Assembly: GCF_014653945.1 (NCBI RefSeq)
Contig: NZ_BNAU01000001.1
Span: forward strand, 682,001 to 746,000
Reading direction: 5' to 3'
Source: Amycolatopsis deserti
GTDB lineage: Bacteria > Actinomycetota > Actinomycetes > Mycobacteriales > Pseudonocardiaceae
DNA length: 64,000 nucleotides
The notes beneath the pieces are model-generated. The model had not been told where the DNA came from, ran no database searches, and saw nothing but the letters and a program-made list of their open reading frames with translations. The translations under genes and the position numbers were made by a program. Numbering within the stretch: position 1 is the stretch's first letter; each line of letters opens with the position of its first letter. Of this stretch, positions 26,303 through 35,016 are shown piece after piece.

Positions 26303-27483
26303 GGTTTCCTCCGGAGTGAGACGGGCAGGGTGGCCAGGCCCCGCATCGACACGCTGGGCCGGTACTCGGGCTCCTCGGTCAGCACGGTGACCTCCGCGCG
26401 CGTGTAGAGGCGGTCGAAGGTGAGGGCGCTTTCCAGGCGCGCCATGGGGGCGCCGAGGCAGAAGTGCGGGCCGTGGCTGAACGCGAGCTGGCGGTGGACG
26501 GCCTCGCCGGCGAACCGCCGGACGTCGAGCCGGTCGGGCTCGGCGAACGCGGCCGGGTCGCGGTTGGCCGACCCGAGCAGGAGGATGACCCCGGTGCCGC
26601 GCGGCAGCTCCTGCCCGGCCAGCTCCACGTCCCGCATCGCGACGCGCGTCGGGAACGGCACCGGGGTGTCGAACCGCAGCAGTTCCTCGACCGCCACCGC
26701 CGGGTCCGCCAGCAGCGGCGTGATCTGGTCCGGGTTGCGGTGCAGGGCCAGCACCCCGCTGGAGATCAGGTTCATCGTCGTCTCGTGGCCGGCGATGAGC
26801 AGCAGCACCCCGATGTCGACGATCTCCTTGACCGTCAGGCGGTCGCCGCTCTCCTCGGCCGACACCAGCCCGCTGAGCAGGTCGTCGGCGGGGGCGCGGC
26901 GGCGCTGCTCGATCAGGTCGGTGAAGTAGGCGGCGAACTCCTCGACCGCGACCGCGCGGGCGGCCTTCTCCGCGTCGGTGAGCACCGCGTCCGGGTCGAG
27001 CCCGCGGCTGATGTCGGCCGTCCAGCCGCCGAAGAGCGCGCGGTCGGCGACCGGGACGCCGAGCAGTTCGCAGATCGTGGTCAGCGGCACGGGGAAGGCC
27101 AGCGCCGCCACCAGGTCGACCTCGCCGGCTTCGAGCGCTTCGTCGAGCAGCCGGTCCACCAGGGCGGTGATCCCGGGCCGCAACGCGGCGACGGACCGCG
27201 GGGTGAACGCCTTGGCGACCAGCGACCGGAGCCGGCCGTGCTCGGGCGGGTCCAGCAGCAGGAACGAGCCGGGCAGGTCGGCGGGGTCGACCCCGGGCCG
27301 GAACGGGTTGATGCCCGCGGTGTAGCCGTGGCCCCAGGCCGGATCGGCCAGCACGGCGGCGCAGTCGGCGTAGTGCGGGACGAGGTGGATGCCGAACCCC
27401 GTCGGGTGCAGGCGCCCGCTCTCGCGCAGCTTCCGGTAGGCGCCGAACGGGTCGGCGCGCAGGGCGGGGTCGAACACGTTCAT
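26299..27483 (-). CDS. cytochrome P450 (C)
   Basis: A 394-residue P450 with I-helix LIAGHETTMNL, ExxR in EELLRF and heme loop FSHGPHFCLGAPMARLE. The ATG overlaps the stop of P450 (D) by four bases. The two neighbours are similar in sequence across the substrate-binding half (both have PPEHGRLRSLVAKAF / PPDHTRLRTLVSKAF), suggesting an old tandem duplication. Confidence 0.92.
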   Translation of the reverse strand: MNVFDPALRADPFGAYRKLRESGRLHPTGFGIHLVPHYADCAAVLADPAWGHGYTAGINPFRPGVDPADLPGSFLLLDPPEHGRLRSLVAKAFTPRSVAALRPGITALVDRLLDEALEAGEVDLVAALAFPVPLTTICELLGVPVADRALFGGWTADISRGLDPDAVLTDAEKAARAVAVEEFAAYFTDLIEQRRRAPADDLLSGLVSAEESGDRLTVKEIVDIGVLLLIAGHETTMNLISSGVLALHRNPDQITPLLADPAVAVEELLRFDTPVPFPTRVAMRDVELAGQELPRGTGVILLLGSANRDPAAFAEPDRLDVRRFAGEAVHRQLAFSHGPHFCLGAPMARLESALTFDRLYTRAEVTVLTEEPEYRPSVSMRGLATLPVSLRRKP

Positions 27484-28718
27484 GATCGCGCCGTGAACCG
27501 GACGGGCAGCTCGGCGAGCCCGCGCACGATGAGGTTCGGCTTGTACCGCGGCTCCGCCGTCAGCGGTGCCATCGTGCCGACGCGGCGCAGCAGCTCGTGC
27601 AGCAGCACCTCCATCTCCAGCAGGGCCAGCGGCGCGCCGAGGCAGTAGTGGATGCCCAGGCTGAACGCGAGGTGGCGGGGCGGCGGGTTCGTGCGGTCGT
27701 GGTAGCGCGCGACGTCGAGCCGATCGGGGTCGGCGAAGACCTGCGGATCGCGGTTGCCGGAGTTGATCAGCACCACCACGCCGTCGCCCGGGGCGAACTC
27801 GTGCCCGGCCAGGGTCATCGGCTCCTTCGCCGAGCGGGTGGTCATCTGCACCGGCGGCTCGTAGCGCAGCAGTTCCTCGACCGCGCTGGGCACGTACTCG
27901 GGGTGCTGCCGCAGCCGCTCGAACTCCGCGGGCTGCCGCATCAGGGTGAGCAGGCCGCTGCCGACGAGGTTGACGGTCGTCTCGTGGCCGGCGACCAGGG
28001 TGGTGACACAGGTGGTGAGCAGTTCGAGCTCGGTCAGCACGTCCCCGCGGTCCTCGACCGCGGCCAGCGCGCTGAGCAGGTCCTCGCGCGGCCGCTCGCG
28101 GCGGTAGTCGATGAGGTCGCGGAAGTAACGCATGAACTCGCGTGAGGCGGCGCTGCGCGCGGCGTGCGCCTCCGGCGTCATCAGCACGTCCGGGTCGAAC
28201 CCGCGGGCCAGGTCCTGCGACCACTTCTGCACCACGCGGTGGTCGGCCGCGGGAACGCCGATCAGCTCGCACACGATGGTCAGCGGCAGGGGATAGGCGA
28301 TGAGGTCGATCAGGTCGAACTCGCCCCGCTCCAGCGCGGCGTCCACCAGTTCGGTGCACAGCTGCTCGATCCGCGGCCGCAGGCGGGTGACCGTGCGGGG
28401 CGTGAACGCCTTCGACACCAGGGTGCGCAGGCGAGTGTGGTCGGGCGGGTCCATCCACAGGAACGAGGTGGGCAGCTCTTCGGCGGCCTCCTCGGGCGAA
28501 ATGCTCGGGTGCAGCTGGCCGGCCTCGTCGGCGTGGCTCCACGCGGTGCTCTGCAGCACGGCGGCGCAGTCGGCGTAGCGGGTCAGCAGGTGCAGGCCCA
28601 GCGGGGTGCGGTGCACCGGGCCGGCCTCGCGCAGGCGGCGGGCCGGTGTGTAGGGGTCGGCGCGATGGGCGGGCAGGAACAGCTCCGCCATCGCCGTCTC
28701 GATCGTCGCAGTGTCCAC
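27480..28718 (-). CDS. cytochrome P450 (D)
   Basis: A 412-residue P450 with I-helix LVAGHETTVNL, ExxR in EELLRY and heme loop FSLGIHYCLGAPLALLEME. It is the first gene of the left arm. I place the start at GTG 28716-28718, with GAGGGAG upstream; an ATG at 28689-28691 (MAELFLPAHR) would give an equally normal P450 N-terminus. Confidence 0.9.
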   Translation of the reverse strand: MDTATIETAMAELFLPAHRADPYTPARRLREAGPVHRTPLGLHLLTRYADCAAVLQSTAWSHADEAGQLHPSISPEEAAEELPTSFLWMDPPDHTRLRTLVSKAFTPRTVTRLRPRIEQLCTELVDAALERGEFDLIDLIAYPLPLTIVCELIGVPAADHRVVQKWSQDLARGFDPDVLMTPEAHAARSAASREFMRYFRDLIDYRRERPREDLLSALAAVEDRGDVLTELELLTTCVTTLVAGHETTVNLVGSGLLTLMRQPAEFERLRQHPEYVPSAVEELLRYEPPVQMTTRSAKEPMTLAGHEFAPGDGVVVLINSGNRDPQVFADPDRLDVARYHDRTNPPPRHLAFSLGIHYCLGAPLALLEMEVLLHELLRRVGTMAPLTAEPRYKPNLIVRGLAELPVRFTARS

Positions 28719-28906
28719 TGTGGAGTCATCTCCCTCGCTCGACGATGGGTGACTGTCCTCGCGTCCGGTGAACGATCGCTGAATCGCCGCTGACAATTCC
28801 GGTTTCGCCGCGCAATGCCGATGGACCGATAGGTGCGGGCCGTTTTCCGTTGCCTCGCGGGCGATCCGTCGCCGAAGGTGGGGACACCGAGTCCGGAGGT
28901 GAGGAA
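28719..28906. promoter_or_regulatory. central divergent promoter of the lipid cluster
   Basis: This 188-base gap separates the two arms of the cluster and must drive both. It contains CAATTCC at 28794-28800, a motif also seen ahead of the acyl-CoA ligase and Pfa operons, and the strong ribosome site GGAGGTGAGGAA immediately before the ATG at 28907. No clear palindrome is visible. Confidence 0.4.
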
Positions 28907-30178
28907 ATGCGGCAGGCCGTGGTTCTCGGCGCGAGCATCGCGGGTTCACTCGCGGCGCGCGTGCTCGCCGGTTCCTTCGACCGGGTGCTGATCGTGGAAC
29001 GCGACGATGTCGCCGGGGTGACCCCGCGGCGGGGCGTGCCGCAGGCGCGGCACCTGCACGGCCTGATGGAACGCGGCAGGCAGATCATGGAGGAGCTCTA
29101 CCCCGGGCTCACCGACGACCTCGCCGCCGAGGGTGCCCCCACCACCGAGGTGCTGCGGGGCTCCCGCTGGTACCTGTCCGGGCTGCGGGTGTTCCCGACC
29201 GCGACCGGGCTGACCACGCTGCTGGCCAGCCGTCCGATGCTGGAGAACGCGATCCGCACCCGCACGCTGGCGCTGCCGGGCGTCGAGCTGCGCACCCGCT
29301 GCGCGGCGGTGGGCCTGACCGGCGGAGACGAGGTCACCGGGGTCCGGCTGGCCGGTGGCGAGGTGCTCGACGCCGATCTCGTCGTGGACGCCACCGGCCG
29401 CGGCTCGCGCGCCCCGGACTGGCTGGCCGCGCTCGGGCACGAGCGCCCCGGCGAAGACCGCGTGGACGTCGACCTCGGCTACGCCTCCCGCACCTACCGG
29501 CGCAAACCCGAGCACCTCGACGGCCACCTGGCGGTGGTCGTGTCGACGATGCCCGGTTTCCGCGGCGGCGGCGCGATCACGCTGGAAGGCGACCGGTGGC
29601 ACGTGACGCTCGCCGGGATGCTCGGCGACCACCCGCCCGTCGAACCGGCCGAGTTCGAGCGGTTCGCCGCGACCCTGCCCGTGCCGGACGTGCACGAGAT
29701 CGTCCGCGACGCCGAACCCCTCGACGACCCCGTGCCGCACCGGTTCCGCGGCTCACTGCGCCGCCGCTACGAGCGGCTGCGGCGGCCCCCGCGCGGCCTG
29801 CTGGTGCTGGGCGACGCGCTGTGCAGCTTCAACCCGCTCTACGCGCAGGGCATGACGGTCGCGGCGCAGCAGGCCCTGGTGCTGCGCGACTGCCTGCCCG
29901 ATCCTGATCCGGGGCGGTTCTACCGCGCGGCCGCCGGGGTCGTCGACGTGGCGTGGGGCATGTCCACCGGCTCGGACCTGCGCTACCCCGGGGTCGAGGG
30001 CCGCCGCTCGGCCCGCGGCCGCCTGCTCGGCGCCTACGCCGCCCGCGCCCAGGTCGCGGCGCACCGGGACGCGGTGGTGGCCCGCACCTTCATGCGCACC
30101 GCGAATCTCACCCTGCCCCCGACGGCCCTGCTCGCGCCGGACATCGTGCTCCGGGTCCTGCGCGCCGGGCGGAGGTGA
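28907..30178 (+). CDS. FAD-dependent oxidoreductase (A)
   Basis: A 423-residue flavoprotein of the FAD_binding_3/squalene-epoxidase-like group. The dinucleotide motif is VVLGASIAGSLAARVL, followed by a conserved Arg region (TPRRGVPQARHLHGL), VVDATGRGSRAPDWL and the second FAD motif LLVLGDALCSFNPLYAQGMT. It could epoxidise or hydroxylate, or reduce alkenes as geranylgeranyl-reductase relatives do. The start follows a GGAGGTGAGGAA ribosome site. First gene of the right arm, 4 bases before FAAL (B). Confidence 0.85.
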   Translation: MRQAVVLGASIAGSLAARVLAGSFDRVLIVERDDVAGVTPRRGVPQARHLHGLMERGRQIMEELYPGLTDDLAAEGAPTTEVLRGSRWYLSGLRVFPTATGLTTLLASRPMLENAIRTRTLALPGVELRTRCAAVGLTGGDEVTGVRLAGGEVLDADLVVDATGRGSRAPDWLAALGHERPGEDRVDVDLGYASRTYRRKPEHLDGHLAVVVSTMPGFRGGGAITLEGDRWHVTLAGMLGDHPPVEPAEFERFAATLPVPDVHEIVRDAEPLDDPVPHRFRGSLRRRYERLRRPPRGLLVLGDALCSFNPLYAQGMTVAAQQALVLRDCLPDPDPGRFYRAAAGVVDVAWGMSTGSDLRYPGVEGRRSARGRLLGAYAARAQVAAHRDAVVARTFMRTANLTLPPTALLAPDIVLRVLRAGRR

Positions 30179-30182
30179 CCCG

Positions 30183-31763
30183 ATGACCCTGCCCGGACGG
30201 TTCGACGCGGCCGCATCCCGCGCGGCCGAGGAGACGATCTCGTTCCCGAGCGAGAACGAGACCCTGACCTACCACGATCTCGCCGCGACCTCCCGGCGCA
30301 TGGCCGCGGGACTGGCCGCCGCGGGCGCCGGGCCGGGCAGCGCGATCGGTGTGCTCGCCCCGAACTCGGCCGCGTTCCTGCAGGCGGTGCTGGCGGCCGG
30401 ACGGCTCCGGGCCGCCGCGTGCCCGCTGCCGCTGCCGATGGGGCTGCGCGACATCGAGGCCTACCTCCGCCGCACCCGGGCCATTGTGGACGCCGCCGGA
30501 CTCGATCACCTGGTCACCGTGCCGAAACTACGGCCCCTCACCGAGCACCTCACCGGCCCGCGCATCCACGACGCCGCGGAACTCACCCGGCACGAGCCCG
30601 CCGTGCTGCCCGGGGCGCAACCGGGGGACACCGCCGTCCTCCAGTTCACCTCGGGCAGCACGGCCGCCCCCAAGGGCGTGGTGCTCACCCACGCCAACGT
30701 CGTCGCCTGCGCGGACTCCATCACCGAAGCCATCGCCATCACCGCCGCCGACTCGTGGGGCAGCTGGCTGCCGCTGTTCCACGACATGGGCCTGTTCGGC
30801 ACCGTCACCGGCCTGTTCAACGGGATCCGGCTCACCGTGTGGTCCCCGGCCGCGTTCGTCAAGAGCCCCGCGGCGTGGCTGACCGAGTTCACCGCGGCGC
30901 GCGCGAGCATCTGCGCGATGCCGAACTTCGGGTACGACTACCTGCTGTCCACCGTGCCCGCGGACCGCGAACTGGACCTGGCGCACTGGCGGGTCGCGTT
31001 CAACGGCGCCGAATCGATCGCCGTGCCGTCGGTGCGGGCCTTCCTCGACCGGTTCGCCCCCGCCGGGTTCCGCCCGGAGGCGATGACCCCGGCCTACGGC
31101 ATGGCGGAGGCGACGCTCGTGGCGACCCTGCCGCCGCTGGACCGGCCGCCGGTCTGGGAGTGGGTCGACCGCGCCGCCCTGGCCGGCACCGGGAAGGCGA
31201 TCGCCGTCGCCGAAAGCCCGGACGCGCGTGGGATCGTGGGGCTCGGCCGCGCCGTCCCGGGCATGCGGGTCCGCGTCGCCGGGGGAGTGCCGGACGGCGT
31301 GGTCGGCGAGATCGAGGTCACGGGCGCGGCGGTGACCAGCGGCTACCTCGGCCACCGCGACGGTCCCTTCACCGCGGACGGGTGGTTGCGCACCGGCGAT
31401 CTCGGCTACCTGCGCGACGGTGAGCTGTTCTTCACCGGCCGCAGCAAGGAAATGATCACGGTGCGGGGCGAGAACGTCTACCCCCTCGACGTGGAGGCGG
31501 TCGCGCAGCGCGTCGAGGGCGTCTACAAGGGACGGTGCGTCGCGTTCGCCGACGAGGAGCGGATCGTGCTGTGCGCGGAGACCCGGCTGCGCGAGGACGA
31601 CGAGCGGGAGCGGCTGCGCGAGACCATCGCCGCCCGCTGCGCCGCGGAACTCGGCGTGGGGCCGGTCGTGCACCTGGTCGAACCCCGCGCCATCCCCAGG
31701 ACCACGAGTGGAAAGCTCCAGCGGCTCGGCATGCGGGAGCGCTACCGGACGGAGAAGTCATGA
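30183..31763 (+). CDS. fatty acyl-AMP ligase, FAAL (B)
   Basis: A 526-residue adenylate-forming ligase. The P-loop is LQFTSGSTAAPKGVV. It has the FAAL-type WLPLFHDMGLFGTV, NFGYDYLL, FNGAESIAVPSV and YGMAEATL, then WLRTGDLGYLRDGELFFTGR, GENVYPLDVE and the closing TTSGKLQRLGM. It is related to FAAL (A) but not a recent copy. The likely acceptor is the ACP at 32988-33248, three genes downstream. The stop overlaps the next ATG (ATGA). Confidence 0.9.
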   Translation: MTLPGRFDAAASRAAEETISFPSENETLTYHDLAATSRRMAAGLAAAGAGPGSAIGVLAPNSAAFLQAVLAAGRLRAAACPLPLPMGLRDIEAYLRRTRAIVDAAGLDHLVTVPKLRPLTEHLTGPRIHDAAELTRHEPAVLPGAQPGDTAVLQFTSGSTAAPKGVVLTHANVVACADSITEAIAITAADSWGSWLPLFHDMGLFGTVTGLFNGIRLTVWSPAAFVKSPAAWLTEFTAARASICAMPNFGYDYLLSTVPADRELDLAHWRVAFNGAESIAVPSVRAFLDRFAPAGFRPEAMTPAYGMAEATLVATLPPLDRPPVWEWVDRAALAGTGKAIAVAESPDARGIVGLGRAVPGMRVRVAGGVPDGVVGEIEVTGAAVTSGYLGHRDGPFTADGWLRTGDLGYLRDGELFFTGRSKEMITVRGENVYPLDVEAVAQRVEGVYKGRCVAFADEERIVLCAETRLREDDERERLRETIAARCAAELGVGPVVHLVEPRAIPRTTSGKLQRLGMRERYRTEKS

Positions 31764-32575
31764 CGCAGGCGCCTGACATGCAGGACATGCACAGCTTGGA
31801 GGTGTTCCGGCACTACGACCGCAACCACTGGCGGCTGTCCGGGCTCCCGCTGCGCTCGGTCGACACCGCACTGGTCAAGCCCGAGTACGTCACGCTGGTC
31901 AAGAGCGCGGTGATGGGCGAGTCCAACGTGATCGCCGCGGTGCACGGGTTCCTCAACGAGTTCGCCGACGACTACGACTTCTCCGCCTTCGCGGTGATCT
32001 GGGGCTACCAGGAGGTGCAGCACCACTACGCGTTCACCTCGTGGCTGCAGGCCGTCGGCGAGACGGTGGACAATCGCGCGGTCGCCGCGATGCGCGCCCC
32101 CTACGACCCGGGCACCACCCCGTCGGCCACGCTCGCCACCAACATCATCTCCGAGCTGACCGTCAACCACGTCTACCGCGCCGTGTCGGCGTGGGTGGAC
32201 GAGCCGGTGCTCAAGGAACTGTTGCTGCGTGCCAGCCGCGACGAGGCCGGGCACGCCCGCGAGTTCCGGCACTTCCTCGGCAAGCGGCTCCAGGCGCATC
32301 CGGGGGAGGTCGCCTCGGTGCTGGAGACGCTGTACTTCTACACCTCCGACGACAAGATCCGGCACCCGGTCGGCGTGTTCAAGGCCGGCCTGGACGAGCT
32401 GTCCGAGACCGAGACGATCGACACCGGGTTCGAGTTGTTCCTCGACACCGTCGCCGGCGCGGGCGAGCTGGACGAGCTGCAGGACAAGATCCGCCGCACC
32501 TTCGGGTCGCTCACCGGCTACGACACTTCCAGCAACCGCGCGGTCCGCCGCGCACTGGCCACGGCGCTCGGATGA
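31760..32575 (+). CDS. ferritin-like diiron oxygenase/desaturase (A)
   Basis: A 271-residue helical protein with a full set of carboxylate-bridged diiron ligands: Glu54 (MGESNV), Glu85-xx-His88 (YQEVQHH), Glu132 (SELTVNH) and Glu162-xx-His165 (DEAGHARE). This arrangement fits soluble acyl-ACP desaturases and related diiron oxygenases. Coupling on one side to a FAAL and, after one gene, to an ACP suggests acyl-ACP as substrate. Desaturation, hydroxylation or another oxidation are all possible. Confidence 0.8.
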   Translation: MTQAPDMQDMHSLEVFRHYDRNHWRLSGLPLRSVDTALVKPEYVTLVKSAVMGESNVIAAVHGFLNEFADDYDFSAFAVIWGYQEVQHHYAFTSWLQAVGETVDNRAVAAMRAPYDPGTTPSATLATNIISELTVNHVYRAVSAWVDEPVLKELLLRASRDEAGHAREFRHFLGKRLQAHPGEVASVLETLYFYTSDDKIRHPVGVFKAGLDELSETETIDTGFELFLDTVAGAGELDELQDKIRRTFGSLTGYDTSSNRAVRRALATALG

Positions 32576-32991
32576 CCACCGTCCTGCCCTGGGCCGGCCG
32601 CGCCGACCACCACTGCTTCGGCTGCTCGCCCGCCAACCCCGGCGGGCTGCGGCTGGAGTTCACCGAGGACGGCGACACCCTGACCGCCGAGTTCACCCTC
32701 GGCAAGCACTTCGAGTCCTACCCCGGCGTCGTCCACGGCGGCATCACCGCCGTGATCTGCGACGAAACCATGGGCAACCTGATCGTGCTGCGGCACGGGG
32801 TGCCCGCCCTGACCACCTCGATGCGGACCCGGTACGTCGGCGTCGTGAGCGTGGGCCGCACCTACCGCTGCGTCGCCCGCGCCACATCCGGCGCCGAACT
32901 GGTCCCCGCCTCGGCCGAGATCCTCGATTCCCGCGGGCAGGTCGTCGCGACCTCGACCGCCACGTACAAGATGCGAAGGAGTGCCCCGTGA
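32572..32991 (+). CDS. hot-dog thioesterase (C)
   Basis: A 139-residue 4HBT/PaaI-type domain. CFGCSPANPGGLRLEF is a common N-terminal signature, and YPGVVHGGITAVICDETMGN carries the active-site region. Overlaps its upstream neighbour by ATGA and the downstream ACP by GTGA. Likely acts on an acyl-ACP of the right arm. Confidence 0.87.
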   Translation: MTTVLPWAGRADHHCFGCSPANPGGLRLEFTEDGDTLTAEFTLGKHFESYPGVVHGGITAVICDETMGNLIVLRHGVPALTTSMRTRYVGVVSVGRTYRCVARATSGAELVPASAEILDSRGQVVATSTATYKMRRSAP

Positions 32992-33248
32992 CTGCCGACG
33001 CCGGTACCGTCGCCGACACCGTGACCGAGATCGTGGCGGCCGCCCTGGGCCGGGACGCCGCCGAACTGACCCCGGACACCGACCTGCGGTCGGTCGAGGG
33101 CGCCGACTCGATCAAGGTCCTTCGGATCGTCGCCAAACTCGAGCAGACCTACGACATCGAGCTGGAGGACGACGAGATCTTCGGCCTGCGCACGATCGAC
33201 GAGGTGGTCGCCGTGGTCGGCCGCGCGCTGGACCGGGACCACGGATGA
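32988..33248 (+). CDS. free-standing acyl carrier protein (B)
   Basis: An 86-residue ACP with GTG start. The pantetheine Ser is in SVEGADSIKVLRIVAKLEQ, followed by YDIELEDDEIFGLRTIDEV. It overlaps the thioesterase before it and the methyltransferase after it. FAAL (B) is the likely loading enzyme. Confidence 0.9.
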   Translation: MTADAGTVADTVTEIVAAALGRDAAELTPDTDLRSVEGADSIKVLRIVAKLEQTYDIELEDDEIFGLRTIDEVVAVVGRALDRDHG

Positions 33249-34054
33249 GCACCGCCACCAACCAGCACTACGACCTCGACCCGGACGTCTTCGCGCGGTT
33301 CCTCGACCCGCTGCGCAAGTACTCGGCCGGGCTGTTCGACTCCGGCACCACCACGCTGGAGCAGGCGCAGCGGCGCAAGCTGTCGTTCGTGGCCGGCCAG
33401 CTGCGCCTGCTCGGCGGCGAACGGGTGCTCGACATCGGCTGCGGCTGGGGCGCGCTGCTGCTGTTCCTGGCCCAGGAGTACGGCTGCCGCACCCACGGCA
33501 TCAGCCCCGCACCCCGCCAGCACGACTACATCGCCGGCCGGGTGGCCGAACTGGGGCTCGGCGCGCTGGTGACCAGCGAGGCCGTGGCGATCGAGGACTA
33601 CGAGCCCGCGCCCGCCGCGTTCGACGCGGTCACCATGCTCGGGTCGGTCGTGCACATGCCCGACCTGGCGGGCGTGCTGATCAAGGTGCGGCGCGCGCTG
33701 CGGCGCGGCGGGATGCTGTACCTGTCGGAAAGCTGCTTCCGCAGCGAGGCCGTCCGCCGCGCCTGCGACGACCGGCCCGGCACCGAGTTCGTGCGGCACG
33801 GGGTCTTCGGATCCGGCGACCTGCGGCCGCTGTCCGAGCTGGTCGCCGGCGCGGAGTCGGCCGGGTTCTCCATCCGCGCCGTGCACGACCTGACCGGCGA
33901 CTACCGGCGGACCATCGACTGCTGGATCACCAACCTCCGGGCCGCGGGCGACCTGCCCGGCGCGGCGGACCTGCTGCGTTACCTGGAGATCGCCAACGCC
34001 GGATGGGGCTACACCACCAAGCACTACGCCCTCGTCTGCGCCAAGGCCCGGTGA
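33245..34054 (+). CDS. cyclopropane-synthase-family methyltransferase (B), divergent active site
   Basis: A 269-residue SAM methyltransferase with the fold and N-terminus of the CFA family (NQHYDLDPDVFARFLDP, LDIGCGWGALLLFLA). The conserved TYSCA segment is replaced by KYSAGLFDSG, without the Cys, and the FEHF segment by MLGSVVHMPD, without the Glu. These positions form the bicarbonate/active site in known cyclopropane synthases, so this protein may do another methyl transfer (C-, O- or carboxyl methylation). Overlaps the ACP (B) gene. Confidence 0.82.
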   Translation: MSTATNQHYDLDPDVFARFLDPLRKYSAGLFDSGTTTLEQAQRRKLSFVAGQLRLLGGERVLDIGCGWGALLLFLAQEYGCRTHGISPAPRQHDYIAGRVAELGLGALVTSEAVAIEDYEPAPAAFDAVTMLGSVVHMPDLAGVLIKVRRALRRGGMLYLSESCFRSEAVRRACDDRPGTEFVRHGVFGSGDLRPLSELVAGAESAGFSIRAVHDLTGDYRRTIDCWITNLRAAGDLPGAADLLRYLEIANAGWGYTTKHYALVCAKAR

Positions 34055-34908
34055 GCCCGATGAGCAGTTTCGAGGCGAGCGTGCTGCCCGCGCAGGACAT
34101 GGCCTCCGCCGTCGGCCGGTACTTCGCGGGCGCGGCCCACGCTCGCACCTGGCACGTCGAGACGGCGATGGACTGGGCGGCGGCCGACGCCGGGCGCCTG
34201 ACCGAGGGGCAGCGGTCCGCGGTGGAGTTCATCACCATCATCGAGGACCACCTGCCCGGCTACTTCGCGCTCTACACCGAGAACTTCCCGGTCGACGGCT
34301 CGGTCGGGCCGGGCCTGTACGTGCACAACCGCGAGCTGTACCACTTCACCGTGCGCTGGGCGGCCGAGGAGGACAGCCACGCCCGGGCGCTCGCGCGCTA
34401 CCAGTCCGCGTCCGGCCTGCGCGACGAGGACGCCGTGCGGCAGGCACTGGCCGGACCCGGCCAGGGGCGGTTCGACCTGCCCTTCGACCACCCCGTCCAG
34501 TTCTTCGCCTATGCCCTGGTGCAGGAGAAGGCCACCCAGATCTACTACCAGCAGCTGCGGGCGGTGGCCGGCGACCCGGTGCTGGGGGAAGTGCTGACCC
34601 ACCTCTCCCGCGACGAGGCCCGCCACTTCACCTTCATGGCCGACGTGGTCGCGGCCTACCTGCGCGTCCACGGCGACGCCGTGCTCGACCCGATCCGCGC
34701 CGTGATCGCCGAGTTCCGGATGCCACTGGCCGGCACGCTGCGCGGCTACTGGCGTTGGGCGCTCAAGATCGCCGACACGGCCCGCTACGACCACACCGAC
34801 GCCTACGAGCACCTGATCAAGGTGCTCAACCGGGCGGTGGACGCCCGCAGCGACCGGCTCGGTGAGCTGATCGCGTTCATCGGCTCCTGCCGGACCCTGA
34901 GCGCCTAG
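34051..34908 (+). CDS. soluble diiron acyl-ACP desaturase (B)
   Basis: A 285-residue ferritin-like protein resembling actinobacterial DesA-type acyl-ACP desaturases. Ligands are Glu65 (IIEDHLPGY), Glu107-xx-His110 (AEEDSHARA), Glu159 (LVQEKATQIYY) and Glu189-xx-His192 (RDEARHFTF). I use the GTG at 34051 because it overlaps the upstream stop like the other genes of the operon; ATG at 34060 would shorten it by three residues. With the protein at 31760-32575 this makes two soluble diiron enzymes in one operon. Last gene of this tight block; 108 bases follow without a gene. Confidence 0.87.
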   Translation: MSPMSSFEASVLPAQDMASAVGRYFAGAAHARTWHVETAMDWAAADAGRLTEGQRSAVEFITIIEDHLPGYFALYTENFPVDGSVGPGLYVHNRELYHFTVRWAAEEDSHARALARYQSASGLRDEDAVRQALAGPGQGRFDLPFDHPVQFFAYALVQEKATQIYYQQLRAVAGDPVLGEVLTHLSRDEARHFTFMADVVAAYLRVHGDAVLDPIRAVIAEFRMPLAGTLRGYWRWALKIADTARYDHTDAYEHLIKVLNRAVDARSDRLGELIAFIGSCRTLSA

Positions 34909-35016
34909 GGACGAAGGTCACTTCCGCGGGGGAGCGGGCTGTACTCGCGGGTAGCCGTCTGGCAGGGTCGGTGGCTCCGGCCGGGTTCGCGGGCGGTGTG
35001 GAGAAGGGGTGAGCAC

